Below, piece after piece: positions 28,559 to 38,009 of a stretch of DNA of 64,000 nt. Source of the stretch: Rhodococcus qingshengii JCM 15477 (GTDB lineage: Bacteria; Actinomycetota; Actinomycetes; Mycobacteriales; Mycobacteriaceae); assembly GCF_023221595.1 (NCBI RefSeq), contig NZ_CP096563.1, forward strand, positions 1,718,501 to 1,782,500. Direction: 5' to 3'. Below the pieces are notes generated by a model that saw only the letters and a list, made by a program, of their open reading frames with translations, ran no database searches and was not told the DNA's origin. Both the position numbers and the translations under genes were made by a program. How positions within the stretch are numbered: position 1 is the first letter of the stretch; each line of letters opens with the position of its first letter.

Positions 28559-28795
28559 ATGGTGTCTGCAAACAAGCCGTCCATGGGTTCGTCCCACGAC
28601 GGAAAGCCGGCAGTGGCCGGCACGCAATTCCTCACTGTTGCTGAGGTAGCAACTTTGATGAGGGTGTCGAAAATGACTGTGTACCGGTTGGTACACAGTG
28701 GCGAATTGCCTGCTGTACGAGTGGGCCGTTCGTTCCGTGTACATGCGAAGGCAGTACACGATTACCTCGAAACCTCGTACTTCGATGCCGGCTGA
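28559..28795 (+). CDS. BldC-type helix-turn-helix protein (excisionase family)
   Basis: 78 residues. The C-terminal 55 form a MerR/excisionase-type HTH (FLTVAEVATLMRVSKMTVYR, then LVHSGELPAVRVGRSFRVH) ending in DYLETSYFDAG. It matches the gene between proC and the bS22 gene in mycobacteria (Rv0500A) and resembles the Streptomyces developmental regulator BldC. GGAGG lies about 12 nt before ATG 28559; GTG 28562 is an alternative. Likely a small DNA-binding regulator. Confidence 0.88.
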   Translation: MVSANKPSMGSSHDGKPAVAGTQFLTVAEVATLMRVSKMTVYRLVHSGELPAVRVGRSFRVHAKAVHDYLETSYFDAG

Positions 28796-28818
28796 CCAGC
28801 CGGTTCGAAGAGGATGAC

Positions 28819-28981
28819 CTCGGCGTGAGCCGAGTCGCGGGCACAGCGGTTGCTGTGCCGGAGGCTCGGTTTATGCCGAGTGACTCCACACCGGTACGAT
28901 GAGTCACTGTCGTACCAGCAAGCTGGTGTCGTAAGGCGCTGAGCTAGTTAAAACGAGGGCCAGGCGCCAATTGCTTGGCGC
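28819..28981 (+). ncRNA. Candidate structured RNA: serial hairpins before the bS22 gene
   Basis: Hairpins read by eye: CTCGGC-GTGA-GCCGAG (28819-28834, GNRA loop); GGCACAGC-GGTT-GCTGTGCC (28840-28859); CTCGG-N6-CCGAG (28865-28880); GGTACGA-N10-TCGTACC (28893-28916); ACCAG-CAAG-CTGGT (28914-28927, overlapping the previous stem); GCGCCAA-TTGC-TTGGCGC (28964-28981). In addition AGTGACTC (28879-28886) is complementary to GAGTCACT (28901-28908) in the fourth loop, giving an alternative fold. It could be a 5' leader of the bS22 gene, the 3' end of the BldC-like transcript, or a separate RNA. No family was recognised. Confidence 0.4.
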
Positions 28982-29039
28982 AGGCGTACGTGACCGGCGT
29001 GCGCAGGAACGCTAGAGAAGAACGTGAGGGACACCCGCT

Positions 29040-29141
29040 ATGGGTTCAGTGATCAAGAAGCGTCGCAAGCGCATGTCGAAGAAGAAGCACCGCAAGCTGC
29101 TTCGTCGTACCCGAGTACAGCGCAGGAAACTCGGTAAATAA
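29040..29141 (+). CDS. 30S ribosomal protein bS22 (AURKAIP1/COX24 domain)
   Basis: 33 residues, extremely basic: [19 protein letters not shown] followed by [14 protein letters not shown]. This matches the actinobacterial small-subunit protein bS22 (Rv0500B position), found in mycobacterial ribosome structures. GTGAGGGA lies about 10 nt upstream of the ATG. It is preceded by a hairpin-rich region and followed by a very strong terminator, so it is probably a separate short transcript or the end of one. Easily missed because of its size. Confidence 0.93.
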
Positions 29142-29150
29142 GCAGTACCT

Positions 29151-29190
29151 GTTGATGCCCGCCACCCCTTCCGGGGTGGCGGGCATCAAC
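29151..29190 (+). terminator. Strong terminator after the bS22 gene
   Basis: 18-bp perfect stem (29151-29168 with 29173-29190) closed by a TTCC loop, built from GTTGATGCCCGCCACCCC and its complement. Only ATATTC follows, not a T-run. Confidence 0.85.
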
Positions 29191-29358
29191 ATATTCGGGG
29201 GGAAGCGATGTGTGCCACGTCTCATTGGCTGGGCGGTTTGTCTTGAATGGCCGAAATTTGGGTAGTCAGCGCGGGACCCCCTCTGCCCGTAAAGTGGGGG
29301 AAAATCGCGGGAGGGACGCTTCGGCAGAGCGCGTTTCTACTGGATATGGGGGTACTTG

Positions 29359-30492
29359 GTGGTTGAAGGTGACAACACTTCAGGGGGCACGACGCCTCGC
29401 GTCGTACTGGTGACCGGGGCGAGCAGATTTCTCGGCGGCTACCTGGTGACCAGGCTTGCGCAGAATCCGTCGATCGAGCGTGTCATCGCCGTCGACGCCG
29501 TCAGTCCGAGCAAGGACATGATGCGCAGAATGGGCCGCGCGGAATTCGTGCGAGCAGACATCCGCAATCCGCTGATCGGCAAAGTGATCCGAAACGCCGA
29601 GGTCGACACCGTCGTGCACGCGTCGACGCTTCAGAAAGCCCCCAAAGCCGGCAGCCGCGCCGCGATGAAGGACATGAACGTCATCGGCGCCATGCAACTG
29701 TTCGCGGTCTGCCAGAAAGCGCCGACGGTTCGCAAGGTGATCCTGCGCTCGGCTTCGGTCGTCTACGGGTGCAGTGCCAAGGATCCCGCTCAGTTCACCG
29801 AAGAAATGAGTGCGCGCCGCCGGCCGCCGGGCGGATATGCCCGCGACAGCCTCGAGATCGAGGGATACCTCCGTGGAATGGGGCGTCGGCGCCCGGACAT
29901 CTCGGTCGGGATTCTGCGGTTGGCGCCGTTGATCGGACCTCAGCTGACTGCAACCGTCGGGCACTACGTCACCGCCCCACTCGTGCCCACCATCGTCGGG
30001 CGCAACGCGCGCCTGCAATTGCTCCACGTCGAGGATGCCCTCGCGGCGCTGGAGAAGGCGACCATCGGACACGCTTCGGGTACGTACAACATCGCCGGCG
30101 ACGGAGTGGTCATGATGTCGCAGGCGATCCGCCGGGCAGGCAGGGTGGAAGTTCCCATGCCGCTCGCTCTGTTCCGCAGCGTCGGGAGCGCGTTGGTGGG
30201 GTCGTCCATGAGGCTGTACACCGACGAGCAACTCGAGTACTTCCGGTTCGGCTGCGGACTCGACACCACTCGCATGCGCAGCGAGCTGGGGTTCGAGCCG
30301 CGATGGACCACCATGCAAGCACTCGACGATTTCATGCGTGCGATGCAGACGCGCCGGATCATCAAGTCCGAGTGGATCGATCGGGCGGAGAATGCGTTGA
30401 CCACCATTCTCGGCGGTGACGCCGCCGCGGCGGCAACAAGTGCAGATGTGATGCACATGCCGCTGTCGGGACGAAGTGCGGTGAAGGGGTGA
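29359..30492 (+). CDS. NAD-dependent epimerase/dehydratase (Rv0501-like)
   Basis: 377-residue extended SDR. The NAD motif is VTGASRFLGGYLV; KVILRSASVVYG and the YARDSLEIEGYLR stretch stand where the active-site Ser and Tyr-x3-Lys region belongs, but the lysine of YxxxK is not obvious (Y-A-R-D), so catalysis may differ. Annotated galE2 in M. tuberculosis by similarity only. The start is GTG 29359 (TTG 29356 is possible) after a GGGGG run. The stop overlaps the acyltransferase start by GTGA. The 168 nt upstream of it contain no other gene I can support. Confidence 0.85.
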   Translation: MVEGDNTSGGTTPRVVLVTGASRFLGGYLVTRLAQNPSIERVIAVDAVSPSKDMMRRMGRAEFVRADIRNPLIGKVIRNAEVDTVVHASTLQKAPKAGSRAAMKDMNVIGAMQLFAVCQKAPTVRKVILRSASVVYGCSAKDPAQFTEEMSARRRPPGGYARDSLEIEGYLRGMGRRRPDISVGILRLAPLIGPQLTATVGHYVTAPLVPTIVGRNARLQLLHVEDALAALEKATIGHASGTYNIAGDGVVMMSQAIRRAGRVEVPMPLALFRSVGSALVGSSMRLYTDEQLEYFRFGCGLDTTRMRSELGFEPRWTTMQALDDFMRAMQTRRIIKSEWIDRAENALTTILGGDAAAAATSADVMHMPLSGRSAVKG

Positions 30493-31526
30493 CTGACGTG
30501 GCGAAGGTAATTCCCCTGCGGCCCAGCGCAACTCACACCGGAAAGTCGGCAACTTCCCGTTCGCGTGAGTCCGTCACCGGTGCAGAGCGTGACATCCGTG
30601 AACAAAGTGAGCGCCGGCATCCGTCCGGAGTGTCCTCGGCGGCCGACCACGGCGGTGAGAGCACGTTCGTCGATTCGGCCAGGTCGGCGATCGTCGACCA
30701 GATCGCCTCGGCAGCAGAATTCTTCCGACGTCGGGTGTCCGGCGACTACGAGGTCGACGAGTTCGGGTTCGACCCGCATTTCGCGGACAACGTCGTCATG
30801 CCGATGTTGCGCCCGTTGTTCGAGAAGTGGTTTCGCGTCGAGGTCAGTGGGATCGAGAACATTCCCCTCACCGGGGGAGCGCTTGTGGTCGCCAACCACG
30901 CCGGTGTGATCCCGATCGACGGACTGATGACGTCGGTTGCCGTGCACGATCACCATCCAGCGCATCGTCCACTGCGAATGTTGGCTGCGGACATGGCATT
31001 CGAGATGCCAGTGGTGGGTGGACTGGCGCGCAAAGCCGGTCATACGTTGGCCTGCAACCCCGACGCCGAGCGTCTGCTCAACGACGGTGAAGTCGCGGCC
31101 GTGTTCCCGGAAGGATTCAAGGGCATCGGGAAACCGTTCAGTGAGCGGTACAAGTTGCAGCGGTTCGGGCGCGGTGGCTTCGTGTCGGCCGCAATGCGAA
31201 CCGGTGTTCCGATCATTCCGTGCTCGATCGTGGGTTCGGAGGAGATCTATCCCAAAATCGGTGATCTCACCACACTCGCACGCGTTCTCGGTCTTCCGTA
31301 TTTCCCGGTGACACCGCTGTTTCCGCACTTCGGGCCGCTCGGCCTGGTTCCGTTGCCGTCGAAGTGGTACATCGAGTTCGGAAAGCCCATCGTCACCGAC
31401 ACCTTCGAGAGCGGTGCCGCCGACGATCCGATGGTCCTGTTCGAGGTCACGGACCACGTCCGGGAAACCATTCAGCAGACGCTGTATCGACTGTTGGCCA
31501 AGCGCCGCAACGTCTTTCTCGGCTGA
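30489..31526 (+). CDS. PlsC-family lysophospholipid acyltransferase (Rv0502-like)
   Basis: 345 residues. A basic, Ser-rich N-terminus of about 60 residues precedes the acyltransferase domain, which has NHAGVIPIDG as block I, AFEMPVVGGLARKAG, FPEGFKGIGKPFSERYKL and VPIIPCSIVGSEEIYP. This spacing (H-x6-D) is typical of the Rv0502 subgroup. It acylates a glycerophospholipid at the membrane. GTGA overlap with the epimerase gene suggests the two act together, as their conserved pairing in mycobacteria also suggests. Confidence 0.88.
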   Translation: MTDVAKVIPLRPSATHTGKSATSRSRESVTGAERDIREQSERRHPSGVSSAADHGGESTFVDSARSAIVDQIASAAEFFRRRVSGDYEVDEFGFDPHFADNVVMPMLRPLFEKWFRVEVSGIENIPLTGGALVVANHAGVIPIDGLMTSVAVHDHHPAHRPLRMLAADMAFEMPVVGGLARKAGHTLACNPDAERLLNDGEVAAVFPEGFKGIGKPFSERYKLQRFGRGGFVSAAMRTGVPIIPCSIVGSEEIYPKIGDLTTLARVLGLPYFPVTPLFPHFGPLGLVPLPSKWYIEFGKPIVTDTFESGAADDPMVLFEVTDHVRETIQQTLYRLLAKRRNVFLG

Positions 31527-31561
31527 GTTCGGTCCGGATCGCTGCTCGATCCGGACCGAAC
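31527..31561. terminator. Bidirectional terminator
   Basis: 14-bp perfect stem: GTTCGGTCCGGATC (31527-31540) pairs with GATCCGGACCGAAC (31548-31561) around GCTGCTC. It lies exactly between two convergent genes. Confidence 0.75.
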
Positions 31562-31565
31562 CCGC

Positions 31566-32567
31566 TCAGGCGTTCTGTTCTTTGCGCCTGGCGAGAATTG
31601 CCGCGAGCGCCCCGCCGACCGCTCCGAGCACCAGCGCCGTCGGTACGCCGATCTTGGCGGCCTTTCGTCCGGTGCGGAAATCGCGAACTTCCCACCCGCG
31701 GTTCTTCGCGAGTTCACGAAGATCTGCGTCGGGATTGATCGCCACCGGTGTCCCCACCAACGAGAGCATCGGAACGTCGTTGTGGCTGTCGGAGTAGGCG
31801 GAACAGCGCTTGAGATTGAGTCCTTCACGCACCGCCAACGTCCGTACGGCGTGCGCCTTGCCCATGCCGTGCAGGATGTCGCCGACGAGTCGGCCGGTGA
31901 AGACGCCGTCCTCACTCTCGGCGACAGTGCCCAAGGCGCCGGTCAATCCCAGTTTCTCGGCGATGACCTGAGCCAGTTCGACCGGAGTTGCCGTCACCAA
32001 CCACACCTGTTGTCCGGCGTCGAGGTGCATCTGGGCCAACGCCCTCGTGCCTGGCCAGATCTTGTCGGCGATGACCTCGTCGTAGATCTCCTCGCCGAGG
32101 CGGGCGAGTTCGGCGGTGGATCGACCGGCCACGAAGGACAGTGCTTTCTCGCGGCCTTCGGCGACGTCGTCACTACTTTCTCGGCCGGTGACTCGGAACT
32201 TGATCTGCTTCCACGCGAAATCCACCAGATCCGAGGTCTTGAGATACTTTCGTGCAGCGAGACCACGGGCGAAGTGGATGATCGACGCACCCTGCACCAT
32301 GGTGTTGTCGACGTCGAAGAATGCGGCGGCCGTGAGGTCGCGCGGAACGGCCGGGGGCTCTTCGCCGGTTTCCGGTTCTGTGGGGTTGGCAGCTTCGTGC
32401 AATGCCAGAGCTGCGTCAGCGCTCGCCTCGCCGGCGAGATTGGCTCGAACTTCCGACTCACTCGGGCCCAGCGGATTCTTCACATGGCGACGTCCGGGGA
32501 GAATGACCCCGGCAAGCCCTGATCCGAATCCGGAGCCGTTCGGTAGTGATCGCGCAGGCACCCGCAC
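31566..32567 (-). CDS. HAD-IB family hydrolase (SerB1-like)
   Basis: 333 residues. After a divergent N-terminus of about 75 residues, the HAD domain shows [11 protein letters not shown] (nucleophile Asp), [10 protein letters not shown] and [13 protein letters not shown]-terminal hydrophobic helix ([20 protein letters not shown]) followed by RRKEQ could anchor it to the membrane. It corresponds to Rv0505c (serB1), but phosphoserine specificity is not evident and a lipid or sugar phosphate is equally likely. The start is uncertain: GTG 32567, or GTG near 32483 in front of [10 protein letters not shown]. Confidence 0.82.
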   Translation of the reverse strand: MRVPARSLPNGSGFGSGLAGVILPGRRHVKNPLGPSESEVRANLAGEASADAALALHEAANPTEPETGEEPPAVPRDLTAAAFFDVDNTMVQGASIIHFARGLAARKYLKTSDLVDFAWKQIKFRVTGRESSDDVAEGREKALSFVAGRSTAELARLGEEIYDEVIADKIWPGTRALAQMHLDAGQQVWLVTATPVELAQVIAEKLGLTGALGTVAESEDGVFTGRLVGDILHGMGKAHAVRTLAVREGLNLKRCSAYSDSHNDVPMLSLVGTPVAINPDADLRELAKNRGWEVRDFRTGRKAAKIGVPTALVLGAVGGALAAILARRKEQNA

Positions 32568-32761
32568 CTCCCGTGTTGCATTCTCGAGCAGAGAACTCTT
32601 CGAGTCAGCCTATCCTCCGCGATGAGGCCCGATGGGTTGGATGGTGACCTTCCCTGTGGTGTGTGACGTTCCTCTCCGCCGATTTGGCACCGAGTGGGGC
32701 TCCGGAGGCACACTCGACCGATCAAGTAGATGGCGTCCCCGTAGAAGAAAGGTATGCGTCG

Positions 32762-33022
32762 ATGACTGCAGCTACGCATGAAGTGACCCTGTTGACACGC
32801 GCAGGATGCGCGTCCTGCGTCGGCGCGGCGGAGGTCCTGCGACGGGTCTGTTCCGAGTTCGAGCTGGAATTGACGTGCATCGACGTGGACGAAGCTGCCG
32901 CGACGGATCCAGAGCTGAGAGCGGAGTACGGAGACAGATTGCCCGTCATTCTTCTCGACGGACGCGAGCACGGTTACTGGGAAGTCGACGAGGAGCGCCT
33001 TCGTGACGATTTACGCAAGTAA
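32762..33022 (+). CDS. Glutaredoxin-like thiol-disulfide protein (Rv0508-like)
   Basis: 86 residues with a thioredoxin fold core. The N-terminal active site is TRAGCASC (Cys16, Cys19), and the cis-proline region is RLPVILLDG. The last segment HGYWEVDEERLRDDL completes the fold. ATG 32762 is preferred, with AAAGG 8 nt upstream. In a mycothiol organism it may be a mycoredoxin-like or DUF836-type reductase. It precedes rex-hemA as in mycobacteria. Confidence 0.85.
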   Translation: MTAATHEVTLLTRAGCASCVGAAEVLRRVCSEFELELTCIDVDEAAATDPELRAEYGDRLPVILLDGREHGYWEVDEERLRDDLRK

Positions 33023-33092
33023 GGCAACCCTCAAAGTTGTCCGCGGAGCCGCTTTGCAGGTGAACGGCACATCGAACCCGTCTCGAGCAACT

Positions 33093-33110
33093 TTGTGCAT
33101 GGGTTCACAA
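33093..33110 (+). promoter_or_regulatory. Rex operator upstream of rex-hem operon
   Basis: TTGTGCATGGGTTCACAA matches the Rex consensus TTGTGAANNNNTTCACAA at all but one of the conserved positions. It lies 80 nt before the chosen rex start. It implies autoregulation and NADH/NAD+ control of the heme operon. Confidence 0.75.
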
Positions 33111-33189
33111 GCGGTTACCGTGGTGTGAACATTCCCCCGGAGCATCGTGGAGGTCGACAGTCGTGTCGACCGGACGAGGAGCCAGCGAC

Positions 33190-34050
33190 GTGACCGAACC
33201 GCACCAGACGCATGAGCCTGTGGCTCAGCGCGTCACCGGCGCTGCGGGCTCTTCCGTCACCGACGCTTCCAGCGCCTCGGTTACCGACCCGATCGCTCAG
33301 GATCGCGTCATCCCCCAGGCTACGGTGACGCGCTTGGCCGCATACCTGCGGGTCCTCGGAGTGATGTCCGACCGGGGTACCTCCATCGTCTCGAGCGAGG
33401 AACTCGCGCAGGCGTCCGGTGTCGGATCAGCGAAGTTGCGTAAGGATCTGTCGTTCCTCGGACCCAACGGTGTCCGTGGCGTCGGGTACGACGTCAACAG
33501 GCTCCGCATCCGCATCGAGCGTGCACTCGGACTCGATCGTGGACACAAGGTCGTTCTCGTCGGAGTCGGAAACCTCGGCAAGGCGCTGGTCGGCTACGGC
33601 GGATTCAGCCGCCGCGGTTTCGAGATGGTCGGACTCTTCGACAGTGACGCAGATCGAATCGGAAGCAGAGTCGGGGATCTCGTCGTGCGCAGCACCGAGG
33701 AACTGACCGTCGCCTGCCGTGAACTGAATGCGACCATCGGCGTCATCTCCACACCGGACGAGGCAGCTCAGGGCGTGTGCGACCAGTTCGTCAGCGCCGG
33801 GCTGCGCTGCATCATGAGTTTTTCGCCGATCGCCCTCGACGTTCCCGATCACGTGGAACTGCGACGTGTAGATCTAGCCGTCGAGATGCAGGTTCTCTCC
33901 TTCAACAGTGCGCGCAATGCCGATCAGGCATCCAGCGCGCCGCGAGTACGAGTGGCTCACGCCGCATCCGCTTCGTCAGTCCCATCCACCAGTTCACCCG
34001 CTCCGGTCGGAGCAGGTTCGACAAGAAACGGATCAGTGATCGCGCCGTGA
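33190..34050 (+). CDS. rex: Redox-sensing transcriptional repressor Rex
   Basis: 286 residues. An N-terminal extension rich in Ser/Thr/Ala precedes the winged helix ([19 protein letters not shown] and [16 protein letters not shown]), which is followed by the Rossmann NADH-sensing domain with [15 protein letters not shown] and the C-terminal swapped helix. The C-tail is low complexity. GTG 33190 has AGGAG 9 nt upstream; GTG 33163 would add nine residues. Rex leaves DNA when NADH rises. GTGA overlap with hemA, so it regulates its own operon. Confidence 0.94.
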   Translation: MTEPHQTHEPVAQRVTGAAGSSVTDASSASVTDPIAQDRVIPQATVTRLAAYLRVLGVMSDRGTSIVSSEELAQASGVGSAKLRKDLSFLGPNGVRGVGYDVNRLRIRIERALGLDRGHKVVLVGVGNLGKALVGYGGFSRRGFEMVGLFDSDADRIGSRVGDLVVRSTEELTVACRELNATIGVISTPDEAAQGVCDQFVSAGLRCIMSFSPIALDVPDHVELRRVDLAVEMQVLSFNSARNADQASSAPRVRVAHAASASSVPSTSSPAPVGAGSTRNGSVIAP

Positions 34051-35408
34051 GTGTTCTGCTTGTCGGGGTCTCGCATCGAACCGCGCCCGTCCCGGTGCTC
34101 GAGCGAGTAGCTGTCACCGACACCGATCGTCCGAAGCTGATCGACAAGCTTCTGGCGTCTTCGCACATCTCCGAAGCGATGATCGTCTCCACCTGTAACC
34201 GGGTGGAGGTCTACGCGGTGGTGGACGCGTTCCACGGTGCACTCACCGAGGTCGGTGAAATCCTGGCCGACCATTCAGGTCTCGACCTGACAGCGCTGCA
34301 CGCTCACGCGTACGTCCGCTACAGCGAAGCAGCCGTCGAGCACCTCTTCGCGGTGGCCAGCGGCCTCGATTCCATGGTGATCGGCGAACAGCAGATCCTC
34401 GGCCAGATCCGTTCGGCCTACGCATCTTCGGATGCGCAGCAGGCCGCCGGACGCGTCGTCCACGAACTGGCTCAGCAGGCACTGCGCGTCGGCAAGCGAG
34501 TGCATTCCGAAACCGGAATCGACTCCGCCGGAGCATCAGTCGTGTCCGTGGCTCTCGATCGTGCAGCGGGCATCATCGGTGAGGGCGGCCTGGTCGGCCG
34601 CACTGCCGTGGTTGTCGGTGCAGGCTCGATGGGCGGTCTGTCGGTTGCGCATCTCACCCGCGCCGGAATCGCACGCATCGTCGTCGTCAACCGGACACAG
34701 GAACGCGCCGAGCACCTGGCAGAGACGGCACGCTCCAACGGCGTCGACGCCGACGGTGTTGCCTTCGATCAGCTTTCGGCCGCGATGGCGCAGGCAGATG
34801 TCATGGTCACCTGTACCGGCGCGGTCGGGGCAGTGGTCACCCTGGCGGATGTGCACCGCGCACTCGCCGAGCCCGATCGCGACAACACCAAGCACCTCGT
34901 CATCTGCGACCTCGGGCTGCCGCGCGACATCGATCCCGCCGTCGCCGGCCTGCCGGGTGTGACCGTTCTCGACATGGAGACGCTGCAGCGTGATCCAGCG
35001 GCGGGCGCAGCCGCCTCCGACGCAGATGCCGCACGCACCATCGTCGCCGGCGAGCTTGCGACCTACCTTGCCGGACAGCGCCTCGCCGAGGTCACTCCGA
35101 CCGTGACGGCTTTGCGTCAGCGCGCCGCCGACGTCGTCGAAGCCGAACTGATGCGACTCGATTCGCGTCTGCCCGGCCTGGACGATCCGCAGCGCGACGA
35201 GGTTGCACGCACCGTGCGACGCGTCGTGGACAAGCTGCTCCACGCCCCGACCGTGCGCGTCAAGCAACTGGCGTCGGCCCCCGGCGGCGACTCCTACGCA
35301 GCAGCGCTGCGCGAACTCTTCGAACTCAGCCCCGGATCTCCCGCGGCCGTGGCCACACCCACCGATCTGGTGGACGGCGACCGCACTGGAAGGGACCTGC
35401 AGGCATGA
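34047..35408 (+). CDS. hemA: Glutamyl-tRNA reductase
   Basis: 453 residues. Reduces glutamyl-tRNA to glutamate-1-semialdehyde, the committed step of C5 tetrapyrrole synthesis. The N-terminal motif [16 protein letters not shown], the catalytic cysteine in [31 protein letters not shown] and the NADPH motif [10 protein letters not shown] are present, with a C-terminal dimerisation domain. Begins with GTG at 34047 overlapping the rex stop; ends with ATGA overlapping hemC. Confidence 0.96.
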   Translation: MSVLLVGVSHRTAPVPVLERVAVTDTDRPKLIDKLLASSHISEAMIVSTCNRVEVYAVVDAFHGALTEVGEILADHSGLDLTALHAHAYVRYSEAAVEHLFAVASGLDSMVIGEQQILGQIRSAYASSDAQQAAGRVVHELAQQALRVGKRVHSETGIDSAGASVVSVALDRAAGIIGEGGLVGRTAVVVGAGSMGGLSVAHLTRAGIARIVVVNRTQERAEHLAETARSNGVDADGVAFDQLSAAMAQADVMVTCTGAVGAVVTLADVHRALAEPDRDNTKHLVICDLGLPRDIDPAVAGLPGVTVLDMETLQRDPAAGAAASDADAARTIVAGELATYLAGQRLAEVTPTVTALRQRAADVVEAELMRLDSRLPGLDDPQRDEVARTVRRVVDKLLHAPTVRVKQLASAPGGDSYAAALRELFELSPGSPAAVATPTDLVDGDRTGRDLQA

Positions 35409-36379
35409 GCGTCACCACCCCTCGATCGGGGAGCCCGCTGCGGATCGGCACTCGCGGAAGTCTTCTCGCGACCACGCAAGCCGGTACCGTGCGCGATGCC
35501 CTCATTGCGGCCGGACATCCCGCCGAGTTGGTCATCATCAAGACCAAGGGCGACCAGTCCACCGATCCCGTCCAGAAGATCGGCGTCGGAGTGTTCACGG
35601 CAGAGCTTCGAGAAGCCTTGCTGGACAACCGCGTCGACGTTGCGGTGCATTCCTACAAGGACTTACCGACCGCGCAGGACCCGCGTTTCGTCATCGCGGC
35701 GATTCCGCCACGCGAAGATCCGCGTGACGCGCTGGTCGCCCGTGACGGTCTGGTCCTCGGGGAGCTTCCGGCCGGTTCCAAGGTGGGAACCTCCGCGCCG
35801 CGCCGTGTTTCGCAGCTGAAGGCACTCGGTCTCGGCCTCGACATCGTGCCGTTGCGGGGCAACCTGCAGCGCCGTCTCGGCAAAGTCGAATCCGGTGAAC
35901 TCGACGCCGTGATCCTCGCTCGCGCCGGCCTGTCTCGTATCGGTCTGCTCGATCTCATCACCGAGAACATCGAGCCCGTGCAGATGCTCCCCGCTCCGGC
36001 GCAGGGTGCTCTGGCCGTCGAATGCCTTTCTGCCAATGCGGAATTGGCGGCGATCCTCGCCGAGCACGACGACGCGGGTACCCGGGCGGCAGTTACGGCC
36101 GAGCGCGCCCTGCTCGCCGAGTTGGAAGCCGGCTGCACCGCTCCGGTGGGAGCGATCGCGGAGATCGTCGAATCCCTCGACGACGACGGCAGAATCTTCG
36201 ACGAACTGTCGGTACGCGGCTGCGCAGCCGCCATCGACGGTTCGGACGTCATCCGTACCGGCGCCGTGGGTGCGCCGGACAAGGCCGAGGAACTCGGCCG
36301 AGCGGTAGCGCGCGAGTTACTCGAACTCGGCGCCCGCGAGTTGATGAACGTGACTACAGGCGAGGCAGCCGATGTTTGA
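35405..36379 (+). CDS. hemC: Hydroxymethylbilane synthase
   Basis: 324 residues. Polymerises four porphobilinogen units to hydroxymethylbilane. Conserved [32 protein letters not shown] and [11 protein letters not shown] are present, and the dipyrromethane-cofactor cysteine is in [10 protein letters not shown]. Coupled to hemA by an ATGA overlap, 60 nt before the next gene. Confidence 0.96.
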   Translation: MSVTTPRSGSPLRIGTRGSLLATTQAGTVRDALIAAGHPAELVIIKTKGDQSTDPVQKIGVGVFTAELREALLDNRVDVAVHSYKDLPTAQDPRFVIAAIPPREDPRDALVARDGLVLGELPAGSKVGTSAPRRVSQLKALGLGLDIVPLRGNLQRRLGKVESGELDAVILARAGLSRIGLLDLITENIEPVQMLPAPAQGALAVECLSANAELAAILAEHDDAGTRAAVTAERALLAELEAGCTAPVGAIAEIVESLDDDGRIFDELSVRGCAAAIDGSDVIRTGAVGAPDKAEELGRAVARELLELGARELMNVTTGEAADV

Positions 36380-36439
36380 CGCCCCACTTTGCACTTGCAC
36401 CAAGTTCCCATTTCGATACAGCGCACTGGAGAATCACCG

Positions 36440-38002
36440 ATGACCCGAGTCCGAAAGAACACTCCCGGACGGATCCTGTTCGTGGGATCGGGACCGGGCG
36501 ACCCCGCCCTGCTCACCGTTCGCGCACGTGACGTCCTCACCGGCGCCGCAATGGCATTCACCGATCCGGATGTCGACAAGGGCGTCGTCGCACTCGTCGG
36601 GATCGACATGGGCCGCGACGAGGAGACCGGCGAGCTGATCGCGGACGTGCGTCCGGCACTCGGCGAGCCTGCCGAGGTTGCAAAGACATTGGTGCACGAG
36701 GCCAAGAACGGTCACGACGTCGTGCGTTTGGTCTCCGGCGACCCGCTGACCACGGATTCCGTGATCGCAGAGGTCACCGCAGTCGCCCGCACGCAGGTTC
36801 AGTTCGAGGTTCTCCCGGGTCTGCCTTCCGGTTCGGCTGTGCCGAGCTACGCCGGCATGGCGCTCGGCTCGGGTCACACCGAGGCCGACGTTCGCGGTGA
36901 AGTCGACTGGGCTGCTCTGGCCGCTGCACCGGGACCGCTTGTCCTGCACGCGACGTCCGGACATCTCGCCGAGACCGCCAGCGCGCTGGTCGAGAACGGC
37001 TTGGCCCCGCAGACGCCTGCTGCGATCACCGTCCGCGGTACCACTCGTCAGCAGCGAACCGTCGAGGCAACTCTCGCGACGCTCAACGAAGCCGGATCCG
37101 AACTGGTGGGCTCGCTCATCGTCACCGTCGGCAAGGTTGTCGCGCAGCGCAACAAGATGTCGTGGTGGGAATCGCGCGCTCTGTACGGCTGGACCGTCCT
37201 CGTGCCGCGCACCAAGGATCAGGCCGGCGAGATGAGCGACCGTCTGGTCACTCACGGAGCGATCCCGATCGAGGTTCCGACCATCGCCGTCGAGCCGCCT
37301 CGCAGCCCGGCTCAGATGGAGCGTTCGGTCAAGGGACTCGTCGACGGTCGCTACCAGTGGGTCGTCTTCACTTCCACCAATGCTGTTCGCGCAGTGTGGG
37401 AGAAGTTCGAAGAGTTCGGCCTCGACGCTCGCGCCTTCTCCGGTGTGAAGATCGCCTGCATCGGTGAAGCAACCGCAGCCAAGGTGCGCTCGTTCGGCAT
37501 CAACCCCGAGCTGATCCCGACCGGTGAGCAGTCCAGCGAAGGCCTGTTGGCCGAATTCGCCCCGTACGACGACGTTTTCGATCCGGTCAACCGGGTTCTG
37601 TTGCCGCGGGCGGACATTGCGACCGAAACCCTCGCAGAGGGCCTGCGCGAACGCGGTTGGGAGATCGACGACGTCACCGCCTACCGCACCGTCCGGGCAG
37701 CGCCGCCGCCGGCCGAGACCCGCGAGATGATCAAGACCGGTGGATTCGACGCCGTCTGCTTCACCTCGTCCTCGACCGTGCGCAACCTCGTCGGCATCGC
37801 CGGCAAGCCGCACGCCCGCACGTTGGTCGCGTGCATCGGCCCGAAGACGGCCGAAACCGCTATCGAGTTCGGTCTGCGCGTCGACGTGCAGCCCGAGACC
37901 TCGCAGGTGGGACCGCTGGTGGAGGCTCTCGCCGAGCATGCTGCTCGTCTGCGCGCCGAAGGTGCTTTGCCGCCCCCGCGCAAGAAGTCTCGAAGGCGCT
38001 AG
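36440..38002 (+). CDS. hemD: Uroporphyrinogen-III synthase with degenerate methyltransferase domain
   Basis: 520-residue two-domain protein. Residues about 10-245 resemble SUMT/CobA (FVGSGPGDPALLTVRARDVL), but the canonical GGDPFVFGRGGEE segment is replaced by SGDPLTTDSVIAEV. Residues about 255-505 are the HemD domain (VLVPRTKDQAGEMSDRL, FTSTNAVRAVWEKF, CFTSSSTVRNL, CIGPKTAETA), which cyclises hydroxymethylbilane to uroporphyrinogen III. ATG 36440 has GGAG about 9 nt upstream. The methyltransferase half has probably lost siroheme chemistry; the same fusion stands at this position in mycobacteria (Rv0511). Confidence 0.92.
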   Translation: MTRVRKNTPGRILFVGSGPGDPALLTVRARDVLTGAAMAFTDPDVDKGVVALVGIDMGRDEETGELIADVRPALGEPAEVAKTLVHEAKNGHDVVRLVSGDPLTTDSVIAEVTAVARTQVQFEVLPGLPSGSAVPSYAGMALGSGHTEADVRGEVDWAALAAAPGPLVLHATSGHLAETASALVENGLAPQTPAAITVRGTTRQQRTVEATLATLNEAGSELVGSLIVTVGKVVAQRNKMSWWESRALYGWTVLVPRTKDQAGEMSDRLVTHGAIPIEVPTIAVEPPRSPAQMERSVKGLVDGRYQWVVFTSTNAVRAVWEKFEEFGLDARAFSGVKIACIGEATAAKVRSFGINPELIPTGEQSSEGLLAEFAPYDDVFDPVNRVLLPRADIATETLAEGLRERGWEIDDVTAYRTVRAAPPPAETREMIKTGGFDAVCFTSSSTVRNLVGIAGKPHARTLVACIGPKTAETAIEFGLRVDVQPETSQVGPLVEALAEHAARLRAEGALPPPRKKSRRR

Positions 38003-38009
38003 CGCATCC

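Noticed and set aside
28879..28916. H-type pseudoknot in the bS22 upstream region
   Set aside because: The two stems could pair as a pseudoknot, but the loop crossing the 8-bp stem would be a single nucleotide, which is sterically unlikely. Mutually exclusive hairpins are the better reading.
29210..29413. 67-codon frame between the bS22 gene and the epimerase gene
   Set aside because: No ribosome site, composition unlike neighbours, and it runs into the epimerase start in another frame.
29359..30492. Naming the epimerase galE
   Set aside because: The Tyr-x3-Lys site is not clear and there are no galactose genes nearby; the mycobacterial name rests on similarity only.
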